Below, one piece after another: positions 56,501 through 63,900 of a stretch of DNA of 64,000 nucleotides (positions are counted from its first letter, which is position 1; every line of letters starts with the position of its first letter). Under the pieces are notes generated by a model. That model was not told the DNA's origin, made no database searches, and was given only the letters and a program-made list of their open reading frames with translations. The stretch spans positions 1 to 64,000 of the forward strand of contig JBGUOH010000003.1 in assembly GCA_045117995.1 (NCBI GenBank). The letters run 5' to 3'. The translations under genes were made by a program, and so were the position numbers. The stretch is from RUG14515 sp045117995. Lineage in GTDB: Bacteria > Bacillota_I > Bacilli_A > RFN20 > CAG-826.

Positions 56501-56724
56501 TCACTTATTACCTATTGAAGTTTATGGCGATTACCGGTTCTGTATTAGGTGGTTTCTATGCTTCAATGTCCATTGGTGATACTGGGACGATATTTGGTAT
56601 CACATTAGATACTTCTAATGTCTTCGTTAAATTCATGGTAACAGCTGGTCATCTTTACTTAATACCTGTTCTCTTTGTTTTAACGAATTTGATTTTAAGA
56701 CTTATTAGGGGGCGTGGATTATGA
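53533..56724 (+). CDS. Zinc ribbon-TIR-helical repeat-membrane protein
   Basis: 1063 residues. Zinc ribbon C8, C11, C26, C29; helical linker; TIR domain about 158-300 with FDIFICYKRTTGDSG, GLNVFYAEETL and PWVKNEWARF, whose Glu (~249) fits the NADase catalytic position. A long helical, TPR-like region runs to ~850 (KRYKEAKRYYEEILNIDETD is a clear TPR). The last ~200 residues hold five or six membrane helices. This looks like a membrane-tethered immune effector combining sensing and NAD+ hydrolysis. Confidence 0.82.
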   Translation: MPEILIKCPHCGGEKLVDQNEEFVKCQYCHKTFPLRESKTGLNAQLQSQINDAINKRNKFEFNEATIILEDLVSTYPDVAEIYFQLLLSDYGISYVSEDSNITEKPVISSVQKESIFSKEYYHKLESLLSELPSTLKNYKERLEEIEKLREESLKTMKEIEPFDIFICYKRTTGDSGLTFDSKTADKLYRKFSEWGLNVFYAEETLYRKYAGKAFEPVICSALLSAKLFVLVCATPDHKEYLLAPWVKNEWARFKKRVENEVDVKLRLLPVFDNGFTPEKLPRELEGIEGIKLDDEFDNNVYSLISSLIPKEKKSKFNEIKVQANKVGSLSVKKEEIVARKFTGFKEKELNNLEKTDFNMAVADMKINNNSKYKAAYKKLCRLTETNKFNFEANLAKLKCNFKIPNDDSLVNTSLWRVDDINRMNNDFLALMEAGGEDCARVRKAMVQMLKKSFNDNPNKFASELKKEESTFLTIAKTFEDRNEMFDYAVEFEKPYFDLLNNRAQHSKLKDDDILNIANKLFRRIYSNYEEKGAHQIFNLYLRSFKILSAGNKKENKHLVDEFIDLALEINKLDVDCLWYRFCFDLDCLGANEFTLAKKLKKENFVEFDIKKKTIDDKLKKANLYYFMIKAIESGYKMDFTSPSCNNNYFNTILKATCIMVNKKKNKEITKKIFTLLASLTGSGSTSDANTIKLLMTIGDRLLLEKRYKEAKRYYEEILNIDETDCEARWGIVKCDIKKPSNYSVLFYRKSLNDVPSFRMLIAVHDEKHPDEVDHYLAFYQAIEAIKGERSKTNRQLKKAFKNNHQRLMKIDFPYDTPVKDIIISIGNGTLAQQALKPKRAPKQSSQGTYNNPTHYSFAKERVSLVFNILFILTAFVSVILLKPESSFVAIFALAIIAAIMSRAGYGHLATGRSPYKPLIIVFGVLSFIPYIVVISILFTSNANAINDITKTQAFVYFVVGLVFAFIYFLLTIIRKTKPSSQDMDNSNVFTYYLLKFMAITGSVLGGFYASMSIGDTGTIFGITLDTSNVFVKFMVTAGHLYLIPVLFVLTNLILRLIRGRGL

Positions 56725-57899
56725 GAAAAAGATCATTAATATTATTAGCGCTCAGCGCTATTGCTCTTACATCATGCTCCTATAATCCATTCAATGAATT
56801 CACAGGCATTAACTTTACTTTTGGTAGTGGAATTAATGTCCTACAAAACCACAAGTATCTATTCTGGGAAGACAATGATAAGTGTTCTGGCTATGAAATT
56901 TATCTTTACAACGACACTTCATCAAGTGACGAACCAATTCTAAGAACGTCAGATCATTTCGTTGAAGTTCAAGATGGATGGGTAGGTAATAAGATTAAAG
57001 TTGTTGGCTACACATACGACATGAAAAACATTACCAGTCTTTTTGATATCAAAAAGAAAACCGTTGTCTCATCAAGTAAAATCAAAGTTACTACTAATAA
57101 AGTTCCTTCTTCAAGTGGTACCTCATTGATCGTTAATAATTCATATTTGCAAGAGCAATTAGGAACTAAGGGGTATGGCGCTATCAAGATTCCTAATACT
57201 GTCACGTATGTTGAAATTAGAGATATAACAAATAATTACCATCCTACTTTCATTTTTGATGCAAGAGATGATGGTGATGTTGTGAAGATTGAACTTCGTA
57301 GTTCAACTCTAGTTGGCACTAACGATTTATTTGGCCCATCTGTTTTCCGTTATAATGGAACAAATAAGGATGTGAATTTCTATATTAGAGTCTGTGGCAA
57401 AAATACAATAACTGCGCCTAATTTATCAAGTGATACTGGATCCGCGATTGATTTACCAAGAGTTACTTTCTACGATTATTACGATTATTCAGAAGATAAT
57501 AAAGCAGAACTAACTGTTACTGGTGGCGTTTCTGCTAATAAGAATATTAGCTCTGGTTATGCAATTAAGGCTGATAGGGTAGTCAGTTATCTTTCTCCAT
57601 CAGTGATTAAACTAATTGGTGGAGCGGGCTTTGCCGCTATCACAAATGGTGATAACGGTGGTACTGGTCAAATGCCTATTGAACCACATGCTCAAATCTA
57701 CGCTACCCAAAAGAACGCTATTGGCATACAAGCCGGTAATGGTGGCAAAGGCGGCAGTGTTGGTAGAGGTGGTAAGGCCTATGGCTATAAGTATCTTTCT
57801 GAAATTACATATAAGAAGTACGCTAGTTCAATCTACCGTATCAAAGAAGCTTCAGTGGGTACAGGTGGCATTGCTAGCGGCACTTATATTAGTAACTAA
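56721..57899 (+). CDS. Lipoprotein of the SPFH/TIR operon
   Basis: 392 residues. Signal peptide with lipobox LTSC (Cys19). The rest is beta-rich with a glycine-rich stretch near the end (GNGGKGGSVGRGGKAYG). No catalytic motif recognised. It overlaps the TIR gene by ATGA and is therefore part of the operon; an extracellular sensor or anchor is possible. Followed by a terminator. Confidence 0.72.
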   Translation: MRKRSLILLALSAIALTSCSYNPFNEFTGINFTFGSGINVLQNHKYLFWEDNDKCSGYEIYLYNDTSSSDEPILRTSDHFVEVQDGWVGNKIKVVGYTYDMKNITSLFDIKKKTVVSSSKIKVTTNKVPSSSGTSLIVNNSYLQEQLGTKGYGAIKIPNTVTYVEIRDITNNYHPTFIFDARDDGDVVKIELRSSTLVGTNDLFGPSVFRYNGTNKDVNFYIRVCGKNTITAPNLSSDTGSAIDLPRVTFYDYYDYSEDNKAELTVTGGVSANKNISSGYAIKADRVVSYLSPSVIKLIGGAGFAAITNGDNGGTGQMPIEPHAQIYATQKNAIGIQAGNGGKGGSVGRGGKAYGYKYLSEITYKKYASSIYRIKEASVGTGGIASGTYISN

Positions 57900-57921
57900 G
57901 AATTAAACGCTTTATCAGACG

Positions 57922-57949
57922 AAAAGCATCAATAACATTGGTGCTTTTT
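57922..57949 (+). terminator. Intrinsic terminator of the SPFH/TIR operon
   Basis: AAAAGCATC at 57922-57930 pairs with GGTGCTTTT (57940-57948, one G-U), ending in a T run. Confidence 0.75.
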
Positions 57950-58073
57950 ATATATTTAAAAAATTGGCCAAATAACATTTAAGCGTGGAAAAACAGACAT
58001 AAATAGTTAAAATCGTTAAAAAAAGTAACACTTTTATATATTTATATGTATAATATTAGAGCAGGTAACAATT

Positions 58074-59432
58074 ATGTTTAGATTAAATTCAATTAAATTC
58101 CATAACTTCAGAAACATCCTTGATAGTGAAATTAACTTGAACACTAAAGAACTTAGCACACCATTAGGTGGCGCTATTGCGGGTATCTACGGTACTAATG
58201 GTTCTTCCAAGTCTAGCGTTGGATACGCCTTGTGCTATTTGTACAAACAAGCTTTTGATTTGTCACCAGCATTTTTTCATAATTTTGATAATGACTTTGG
58301 TATCTCAGATGACTATGTTTCTTTAGAATACGATTTCTCGTTTGCCCACGAAGACTATGAAGGTTTGATTATTAGATTTGTTTGGAAAAAGAACTCTGAG
58401 ACAAAAAAGGTCTATATTTGTGAAGAGTCCATAACTTTTAAAACGAATAAAAAAGGAAAGCCATATTCATACACAGTTAGTAAAACTGATAATAGTCTCG
58501 AATATCTAATTCCAGATAACGATGCCAAACGACTTTGCGATTTTTTCTCAGTCGATGAAAAGATGCTTTATAGATTGTATAGTACCTCTGTTGATGGATC
58601 ATATTCAATGCTCTTAAATCTCAAAAGCTTGCAAGCCATCATCGCTTATTTGCAAGAAAGAAAACCAGCTGATTTTGAATTAAATAATAACTTTTCTTAT
58701 CTATCTTTTTTTGCTCATAGTCTTTTCTCCTCGACTGCATTCATTATGCCTGATTCTTATGGCGCTAGTATCACTAATAATTTATTCCTTTCATATGGTG
58801 ATAAAGAAACGCCTTTATCCGCTTTAAACAAAGATCAAACGGGCACAATTTTTGCCACTGAGCAACAATTAAAAGCAATTGAAAGTATTGTGGCAACAAG
58901 CAACAAATTCATGAAAAAAGTTGTTTCTGATTTCGAAGTGACTATCGATAAAGAATTGCAAGAAACAACCGCTGACGGTATTAAAAAATACCGTGTTCAA
59001 TTCATGTCCAACAAAAAAGAAGGAAGCTTCTTATTTGAAAACGAGAGTGAAGGTATTAAGAGATTGTTTAACATTGCTGTCTCTCTCGCTAGATGTATGA
59101 ATGAACCAGACTTCATCGCGTTCATTGATGAGTTTGATGAAGGCGTTTTTGAAGTGCTTTATGGTGAACTTATTAATGGCTTGAACAAACAATGTATGGG
59201 CCAGCTCATTTTTACGTCTCATAATTTAAGACCATTAGAAGTATTGAATTATAAGAACTTTATTTTCTCAACATTAAATCCAAAGAATAGATTTGTGACA
59301 TTAAAGGGTGTTAAACCACAAAACAACCTTAGAGATATCTATATTAGAAAAATTATGTATGGTGGAAACGATGAGTTATCTTCATCTATTGATGACGATG
59401 ACATCATCGAAGGTTTGATTGATGCCAAGTGA
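58074..59432 (+). CDS. RloA/OLD-like ATPase, copy 2, altered Walker A
   Basis: 452 residues, paralogous to 40274-41650: shared FIDEFDEG, GQLIFTSHNLRPLEVLNYKN and NNLRDIYIRK. The P-loop reads G40-TNGSSKS, so the second conserved Gly of GxxGxGK[ST] is Ser. This may lower or alter ATP hydrolysis. TATAAT at 58049-58054 is a likely -10. It overlaps the TOPRIM partner. Confidence 0.75.
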   Translation: MFRLNSIKFHNFRNILDSEINLNTKELSTPLGGAIAGIYGTNGSSKSSVGYALCYLYKQAFDLSPAFFHNFDNDFGISDDYVSLEYDFSFAHEDYEGLIIRFVWKKNSETKKVYICEESITFKTNKKGKPYSYTVSKTDNSLEYLIPDNDAKRLCDFFSVDEKMLYRLYSTSVDGSYSMLLNLKSLQAIIAYLQERKPADFELNNNFSYLSFFAHSLFSSTAFIMPDSYGASITNNLFLSYGDKETPLSALNKDQTGTIFATEQQLKAIESIVATSNKFMKKVVSDFEVTIDKELQETTADGIKKYRVQFMSNKKEGSFLFENESEGIKRLFNIAVSLARCMNEPDFIAFIDEFDEGVFEVLYGELINGLNKQCMGQLIFTSHNLRPLEVLNYKNFIFSTLNPKNRFVTLKGVKPQNNLRDIYIRKIMYGGNDELSSSIDDDDIIEGLIDAK

Positions 59433-60180
59433 GGAAATTACAGGATCTTTTTCCACTCCCCTTATTGTGGTTATAGGGGAGGGACCAAGCGATATACAAT
59501 ATTTAGAGCCGCCTTTAAAAGCCTATTACTCTAAGAAATATGGCGTGAAGTGTAAACTTATCACAATCAGTGATGTGACAAGTGATCCTAATTACACAGA
59601 TGCACAGTTAATGGATCTCCTTCCTGCATTTATTGAAGGAGAACTAAAAAGACCTATCAATAAAATTGATAAAGAAATAGCTGCCAATATTAAAGAAATA
59701 ATTCAGATTATCGATATAGATGAAGCGTTTATTGATGATAGTTTAATTAGAGAAGATAAGACAAAAGATAAGTTCTTCTACACAAGAAACGGGATTGAGT
59801 ATAAAAACATTGAGACTGTCAAAGAGAGAAATCGAAGAAAACAAAATAGAATAGCAACGCTCAGAACCACAGAAACAGTTAACGTCTTTGGATACGATAT
59901 TCCATACACGTTATTATTCTTTTCCATCAACATTGATGATTTTCATTATCCGAACGCATTAAATTGGACACAAGAAAAAAAGAATCTACAAGCAGCAATG
60001 TTTGCTAGAAGAAACTATTATTCGAAAGATGATGACGCTAAGATTGAAACTTTTAAAGCGTTATTTGATAAAAACCCAACAGATTTTCCGAATAATATCC
60101 AGGATGCATGGGACTATGTTTCTAGAGACAACAACTGCTTAAAAACTTGTTCGAATGTAATTTATAAAATTAAAGAGTAA
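59422..60180 (+). CDS. TOPRIM-like nuclease partner, copy 2
   Basis: 252 residues. VVIGEGPSDIQYL and IIQIIDIDEAFIDDSLI hold the acidic residues of the OLD-type TOPRIM fold; RNRRKQNRIATL and WDYVSRDNNCLKTCSNVIY match copy 1. ATG 59422 is chosen over TTG 59419 (GAAGG at 59409-59413). The pair is in opposite orientation to copy 1 and about 16 kb away. Confidence 0.68.
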   Translation: MPSEEITGSFSTPLIVVIGEGPSDIQYLEPPLKAYYSKKYGVKCKLITISDVTSDPNYTDAQLMDLLPAFIEGELKRPINKIDKEIAANIKEIIQIIDIDEAFIDDSLIREDKTKDKFFYTRNGIEYKNIETVKERNRRKQNRIATLRTTETVNVFGYDIPYTLLFFSINIDDFHYPNALNWTQEKKNLQAAMFARRNYYSKDDDAKIETFKALFDKNPTDFPNNIQDAWDYVSRDNNCLKTCSNVIYKIKE

Positions 60181-60181
60181 A

Positions 60182-60206
60182 GGAACGCGGGGGTGCGTTC
60201 TTTTTT
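60182..60206 (+). terminator. Intrinsic terminator after copy 2
   Basis: GAACGC at 60183-60188 pairs with GCGTTC at 60195-60200, then TTTTTT. It separates the defence island from the housekeeping-type genes. Confidence 0.85.
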
Positions 60207-60243
60207 CTTTTTAATGCGTATACATAATGCTAGACTTATACGC

Positions 60244-61455
60244 ATGAATGAAGACTTATTAAAACAATACGAATATTACAAATCACTTAAGTTAAACATT
60301 AATATGTCCAGAGGTAAACCATCCCCTGAACAATTAGATTTATCTTTACCTATGCTTGATATTGTTAATTCTAAGACAACATGCATCGATGAAGATATCG
60401 ATTGCCGTAACTATAGTGCTTTAGAAGGTATTCCAGAAGCTAAAAGGTTATTCGCGGAGATTATGGAAATCCCAGTGGAGAATACCATTGTCTGTGGTGC
60501 TTCTTCTTTAAACATCATGCATAACTTATTAGTGAAGTCTATGCTTGTGGGTCTTCAAGGTGGTGTTCCATTCTTAAAACAAGAAAAACTCAAATGGTTA
60601 TGTCCTGTTCCTGGCTATGACAGACATTTCGCGATGACTGAATATTTTGGTTTTGAAATGATTAATATCCCAATGGATGATAATGGTCCAGATATGGATA
60701 TGATTGAGGAGTATATTAAAGATCCAACAGTTAAAGGTATTTGGTGTGTTCCTAAGTATTCTAATCCAACAGGTATTATCTTTTCTGATGAAGTAATTAG
60801 AAGATTCGCTAAACTTAAACCAGCCTCTAAAGACTTTAGAATTTATTGGGATAACACATACACATCTCAACTATCTTTCAACGGTGAAGAAGAACCAGTC
60901 TTAAATATTTATGATGAATGTTTAAAGAATGGCACTGAAGATTTAGTGTATATCTTCGCTTCTACTTCTAAGATGACATTCCCTGGCAGTGGTGTTTCAG
61001 CATTAGGCTGTAGTCTTAATAACAAAAAAGATTATTTAAGTTACTTACAATATCAAACAATCTGCTTTGATAAGTTAAATCAATTAAGACACGCGGAGTT
61101 CTTAAAAGATAAAGAAACAATTATCAAACATATGAAGAAACACGCGGCAATCTTAAAACCAAAGTTTGAAACAGTATTATCAATCTTTGAAGAAGAACTT
61201 AAAGGTATTGCGACATTCACTAAACCAACAGGTGGTTACTTCATCTCCTTATATGTTCCAGGTATCGCTAAAGAAGTGGTGGCTAAATGTAAAGAGTTAG
61301 GTGTCACACTCACATCCGCGGGTAGTGCGTATCCATACGGAAAAGATCCTGATAACTCACATATTAGAATCGCTCCAACGTTTGTGTCTTTAAAAGAGTT
61401 AGAGACCGCTACGAGGGTGTTGTGCTTAGTTACTAAGCTATTAAGCAATAAATAA
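60244..61455 (+). CDS. Aspartate aminotransferase (type Ic, MocR-related)
   Basis: 403 residues. NMSRGKPSPEQLDLSLPMLD opening, NPTGIIFSDE, and PLP lysine in FASTSKMTFPGSGVSALG place it in the Asp_aminotransf family of class I PLP enzymes. The frame is open upstream to 60193, but that part lies in the terminator; ATG 60244 follows a CATAAT at 60223-60228 with only a short leader and no clear Shine-Dalgarno. Confidence 0.88.
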   Translation: MNEDLLKQYEYYKSLKLNINMSRGKPSPEQLDLSLPMLDIVNSKTTCIDEDIDCRNYSALEGIPEAKRLFAEIMEIPVENTIVCGASSLNIMHNLLVKSMLVGLQGGVPFLKQEKLKWLCPVPGYDRHFAMTEYFGFEMINIPMDDNGPDMDMIEEYIKDPTVKGIWCVPKYSNPTGIIFSDEVIRRFAKLKPASKDFRIYWDNTYTSQLSFNGEEEPVLNIYDECLKNGTEDLVYIFASTSKMTFPGSGVSALGCSLNNKKDYLSYLQYQTICFDKLNQLRHAEFLKDKETIIKHMKKHAAILKPKFETVLSIFEEELKGIATFTKPTGGYFISLYVPGIAKEVVAKCKELGVTLTSAGSAYPYGKDPDNSHIRIAPTFVSLKELETATRVLCLVTKLLSNK

Positions 61456-61456
61456 T

Positions 61457-61485
61457 AAAAACGTTCCTTATCTTGGAACGTTTTT
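61457..61485. terminator. Bidirectional intrinsic terminator
   Basis: AAAAACGTTCC at 61457-61467 pairs perfectly with GGAACGTTTTT at 61475-61485. T runs exist on both strands, so it can end the aminotransferase transcript (+) and the candidate RNA or LysR transcript (-). Confidence 0.88.
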
Positions 61486-61577
61486 CATTCGTCGACCAGG
61501 GCAGTTACCATCCTGGAACACCGTAGCCATCTATTTCTAGATGCGTCGTGGTCGCGCACTGATTCTCCACCTTCGAC
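61457..61577 (-). ncRNA. Candidate structured small RNA, ~120 nt
   Basis: On the minus strand an extended -10 promoter is followed by a compact structure: a closing stem ATTCGTCGA/TCGACGAAT (61573-61581 with 61487-61495), a hairpin CATCTA-GAAA-TAGATG with a GNRA tetraloop, and a hairpin CCAGG...CCTGG (61512-61516 with 61496-61500), then the terminator. No open reading frame. It does not match 4.5S/SRP, tmRNA, RNase P or a riboswitch that I can recall. Alternatively it is the structured 3' UTR of the LysR gene. Confidence 0.55.
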
Positions 61578-61583
61578 GAATTA

Positions 61584-61592
61584 ATTATATCA
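61584..61592 (-). promoter_or_regulatory. Extended -10 for the small RNA
   Basis: Minus strand TGATATAAT (61592 to 61584), an extended -10 identical to that of the gene at 317. The start would be at about 61577, inside the closing stem of the RNA. The -35 is not recognisable. Confidence 0.5.
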
Positions 61593-61597
61593 AATAT

Positions 61598-62479
61598 TTA
61601 CTTACTGTACTTATTTTTAATAAAGTCGATGAAGTTTTCTTCGAGTGTAGAGAGTTGATGACCTTTACGCCAGACGAAAAGGTAATCGACTTTTTTCTCT
61701 TCACCTTCAATCTCTTTAGAGATTAAGGAGTTATTCATAATATAAGCGGTCTTAGGGAAGATAGAGATACCCACTCCTCGACCCGCCATAGCAGCGGCAT
61801 CCAGATAGTTATCCATTTCACAGACGATATTCGCATCTAAATGTTCTTTCTTGAACCATTTATTAATACCATCAACGTGTATCTTTCTACTAGGAACAAT
61901 AATCTTCTCATCTTTTAATTGTTCAATAGTGATCTTCTCATTAGGGGATTTCGCTAATGGATGGTCTTTATTCATTAAAGCAACCATCTTTTCTTCACCA
62001 ACCTTAAAGCTATTTAATAAGATTTGATCATATGGTGAAGTAATAACGGCAAGTGAAATAATACCCGCTCTCATTTTATCAATTAAGTCATCACTGTTAC
62101 CGTCTAAGATTCTAAACTTAACGTTTGGATGCATCTTTAAGAATTCAGAGATCCATTCCGCAGCGATATCAGGAGCGGTGCCTTCAACTAGACCAATACC
62201 AATCGTGCCACTTAAACCTTTGTTCATTAATAAGATTTCATTAATGGTTTTATCGTTTAATAAGAGAATATCTTTAGCCTTTTGATATAAGTATTTACCT
62301 TCATCAGTTAACTCTAGATGTCTTTTACCTCTAATAAATAAAGTGGTGTTTAATTCTTCTTCCAAATTTTTAATTTGATTAGAGAGAGGTGGTTGACTCA
62401 TCATTAAAATCTTACTTGCTCTGGTGATGTTTAATTCTTCTGCGACAACCACAAAATATCTTAAAGTCTTTAGATCCAT
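61598..62479 (-). CDS. LysR-family regulator
   Basis: 293 residues. N-terminal wHTH (TLRYFVVVAEELNITRASKI, SQPPLSNQIKNLEEEL) and a C-terminal periplasmic-binding-like effector domain. Divergent from the aminotransferase at 62587, with a palindromic LysR-type site between, so it probably controls that gene and itself. The inducer is unknown. Confidence 0.92.
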   Translation of the reverse strand: MDLKTLRYFVVVAEELNITRASKILMMSQPPLSNQIKNLEEELNTTLFIRGKRHLELTDEGKYLYQKAKDILLLNDKTINEILLMNKGLSGTIGIGLVEGTAPDIAAEWISEFLKMHPNVKFRILDGNSDDLIDKMRAGIISLAVITSPYDQILLNSFKVGEEKMVALMNKDHPLAKSPNEKITIEQLKDEKIIVPSRKIHVDGINKWFKKEHLDANIVCEMDNYLDAAAMAGRGVGISIFPKTAYIMNNSLISKEIEGEEKKVDYLFVWRKGHQLSTLEENFIDFIKNKYSK

Positions 62480-62492
62480 AATTATCTCCTAT

Positions 62493-62541
62493 CATACGAA
62501 AAACGTATAACAACCATTTCATTATATGTATTTATTTATAC
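62493..62541 (+). repeat. Regulatory-looking repeat, copy A, with LysR-type palindrome
   Basis: Contains the perfect dyad ATACG-AAAAA-CGTAT (62494-62508), a T-N11-A LysR box. The whole block resembles 63808-63856 upstream of pyrG, with identical CATACGAAAAA and TTATATGTATTT parts in the same spacing. It lies in the divergent LysR/aminotransferase gap; RBS AAGGA follows at 62571-62575. Confidence 0.6.
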
Positions 62542-62586
62542 TTATTTCAATGTGATAGTGTTTTTCTATAAAGGAATACACATATT

Positions 62587-63771
62587 ATGTTTGATAAGAA
62601 AATGTTAGATATTGGTTATAGCCAATCCACAATTAGGGATTTATATACATATGGTTTAGCTAGAAAGAAAGTAATAGGCGAAGATAACGTCTATGACTTT
62701 AGTATTGGTAATCCTTCTATTCCCGCTCCTAATATTGTTAACGAAACACTTATCAAACTTTTAACAACAGAAGATTCCGTAAAGATACATGGCTATACTG
62801 TTTCTCCTGGTGATATCGATGTAAGAAACAGCATTGCTGATTATTTAAACAAAACATATAACACGAGCGTTATTGGTGAATATATCTTCCTAACTTGTGG
62901 CGCTGCCGCATCTTTAGCGATCGCCACAAAAGCTCTCGTGGCCCCAGGTGAAGAAGTTATTGTCTTCGCCCCTCACTTTCCAGAATATCGTACATATACA
63001 GAAGCAGTAGGCGGTATCTTAGTGCCCGTTATGCCCGCGAAAGACTTCCTACCAGATTTTGAAGATTTGGAAAGAAAGATTACTAGTAAAACTAAAATGG
63101 TCATCTATGATTCCCCTAATAATCCAACAGGGGCATTCTATGATGAAGATACCATTAAGAAACTAAGTGAAGTACTTCATAAAAAAGAAATCGAATATAA
63201 TCATCCAATCTATTTAGTAAGTGATGAACCATATAGAGACCTTTTATATGGTAATGAAGCATATCCATTTATCACTAACTACTATAACAACTCACTTGTT
63301 TGTTATTCATTTTCTAAATCTTTATCTCTTCCAGGAGAAAGAATTGGTTACGTATTAGTGAATCCAAAATGCGAAGATGTCGAAGATGTCTATGCTGTTA
63401 TCTGTGGCGCAGCCTCTATGCTAGGCTATATATGCGCACCTGCGTTATTCCAACACATGGTGCCTTATGTGCTTGGACATACATCAAATCTAGATGAATA
63501 TAAAAAGAATAAGGATACTTTATATAACGCGCTTAAAGAGATTGGCTATGATGTCATCTATCCAACAGGTGCTTTCTATTTATTTATGAAAGCGTTAGAG
63601 GAAGACGCTGAAGCTTTTAGCGAAACCGCTAAGAAGTTTGAATTACTTCTCGTACCAAGTGATCCATTCAGTTATAAAGGATATATACGAATTGCCTATT
63701 GTGTAAGTTACAAACAGATTGTAAATTCACTTCCTGCATTTAAAAAACTCTACGATTATTATAAGAAATAA
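62587..63771 (+). CDS. Class I/II aminotransferase, LysR-linked
   Basis: 394 residues, PLP fold type I. DFSIGNPSIPAPNIV opening, SPNNPTGAF, SDEPYRDL and PLP lysine in SFSKSLSLPGERIGY. Substrate not certain; it is divergent from the LysR gene and probably regulated by it. Third PLP aminotransferase in the window; the three are not close copies. Confidence 0.88.
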   Translation: MFDKKMLDIGYSQSTIRDLYTYGLARKKVIGEDNVYDFSIGNPSIPAPNIVNETLIKLLTTEDSVKIHGYTVSPGDIDVRNSIADYLNKTYNTSVIGEYIFLTCGAAASLAIATKALVAPGEEVIVFAPHFPEYRTYTEAVGGILVPVMPAKDFLPDFEDLERKITSKTKMVIYDSPNNPTGAFYDEDTIKKLSEVLHKKEIEYNHPIYLVSDEPYRDLLYGNEAYPFITNYYNNSLVCYSFSKSLSLPGERIGYVLVNPKCEDVEDVYAVICGAASMLGYICAPALFQHMVPYVLGHTSNLDEYKKNKDTLYNALKEIGYDVIYPTGAFYLFMKALEEDAEAFSETAKKFELLLVPSDPFSYKGYIRIAYCVSYKQIVNSLPAFKKLYDYYKK

Positions 63772-63807
63772 AGCATTTTCTTTTGATATCGAGTAAAGAA
63801 AACATAA

Positions 63808-63856
63808 CATACGAAAAAGATATGATAACCATAATGTTATATGTATTTTATTGATG
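63808..63856 (+). repeat. Regulatory-looking repeat, copy B, upstream of pyrG
   Basis: Same block as 62493-62541 by hand alignment (about three quarters identical), but the dyad is degraded: ATACGAAAAAGATAT. It precedes a weak promoter (TTGATG near 63852, TATATG 17 nt later) for pyrG. Confidence 0.55.
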
Positions 63857-63900
63857 CAATATGTGCATGATAGTATATGCCCATAGTTGGTTGTCGAATT

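Noticed and set aside
60193..60243. N-terminal extension of the aspartate aminotransferase
   Set aside because: It begins inside the terminator hairpin of the upstream gene and encodes no conserved residues.
61496..61516. T-box-like element on the minus strand (TGGTAAC within a CCAGG/CCTGG stem)
   Set aside because: It contains a TGGT resembling the T-box bulge, but there is no stem I specifier region, the downstream terminator shares no sequence with it, and the downstream gene is on the opposite strand.
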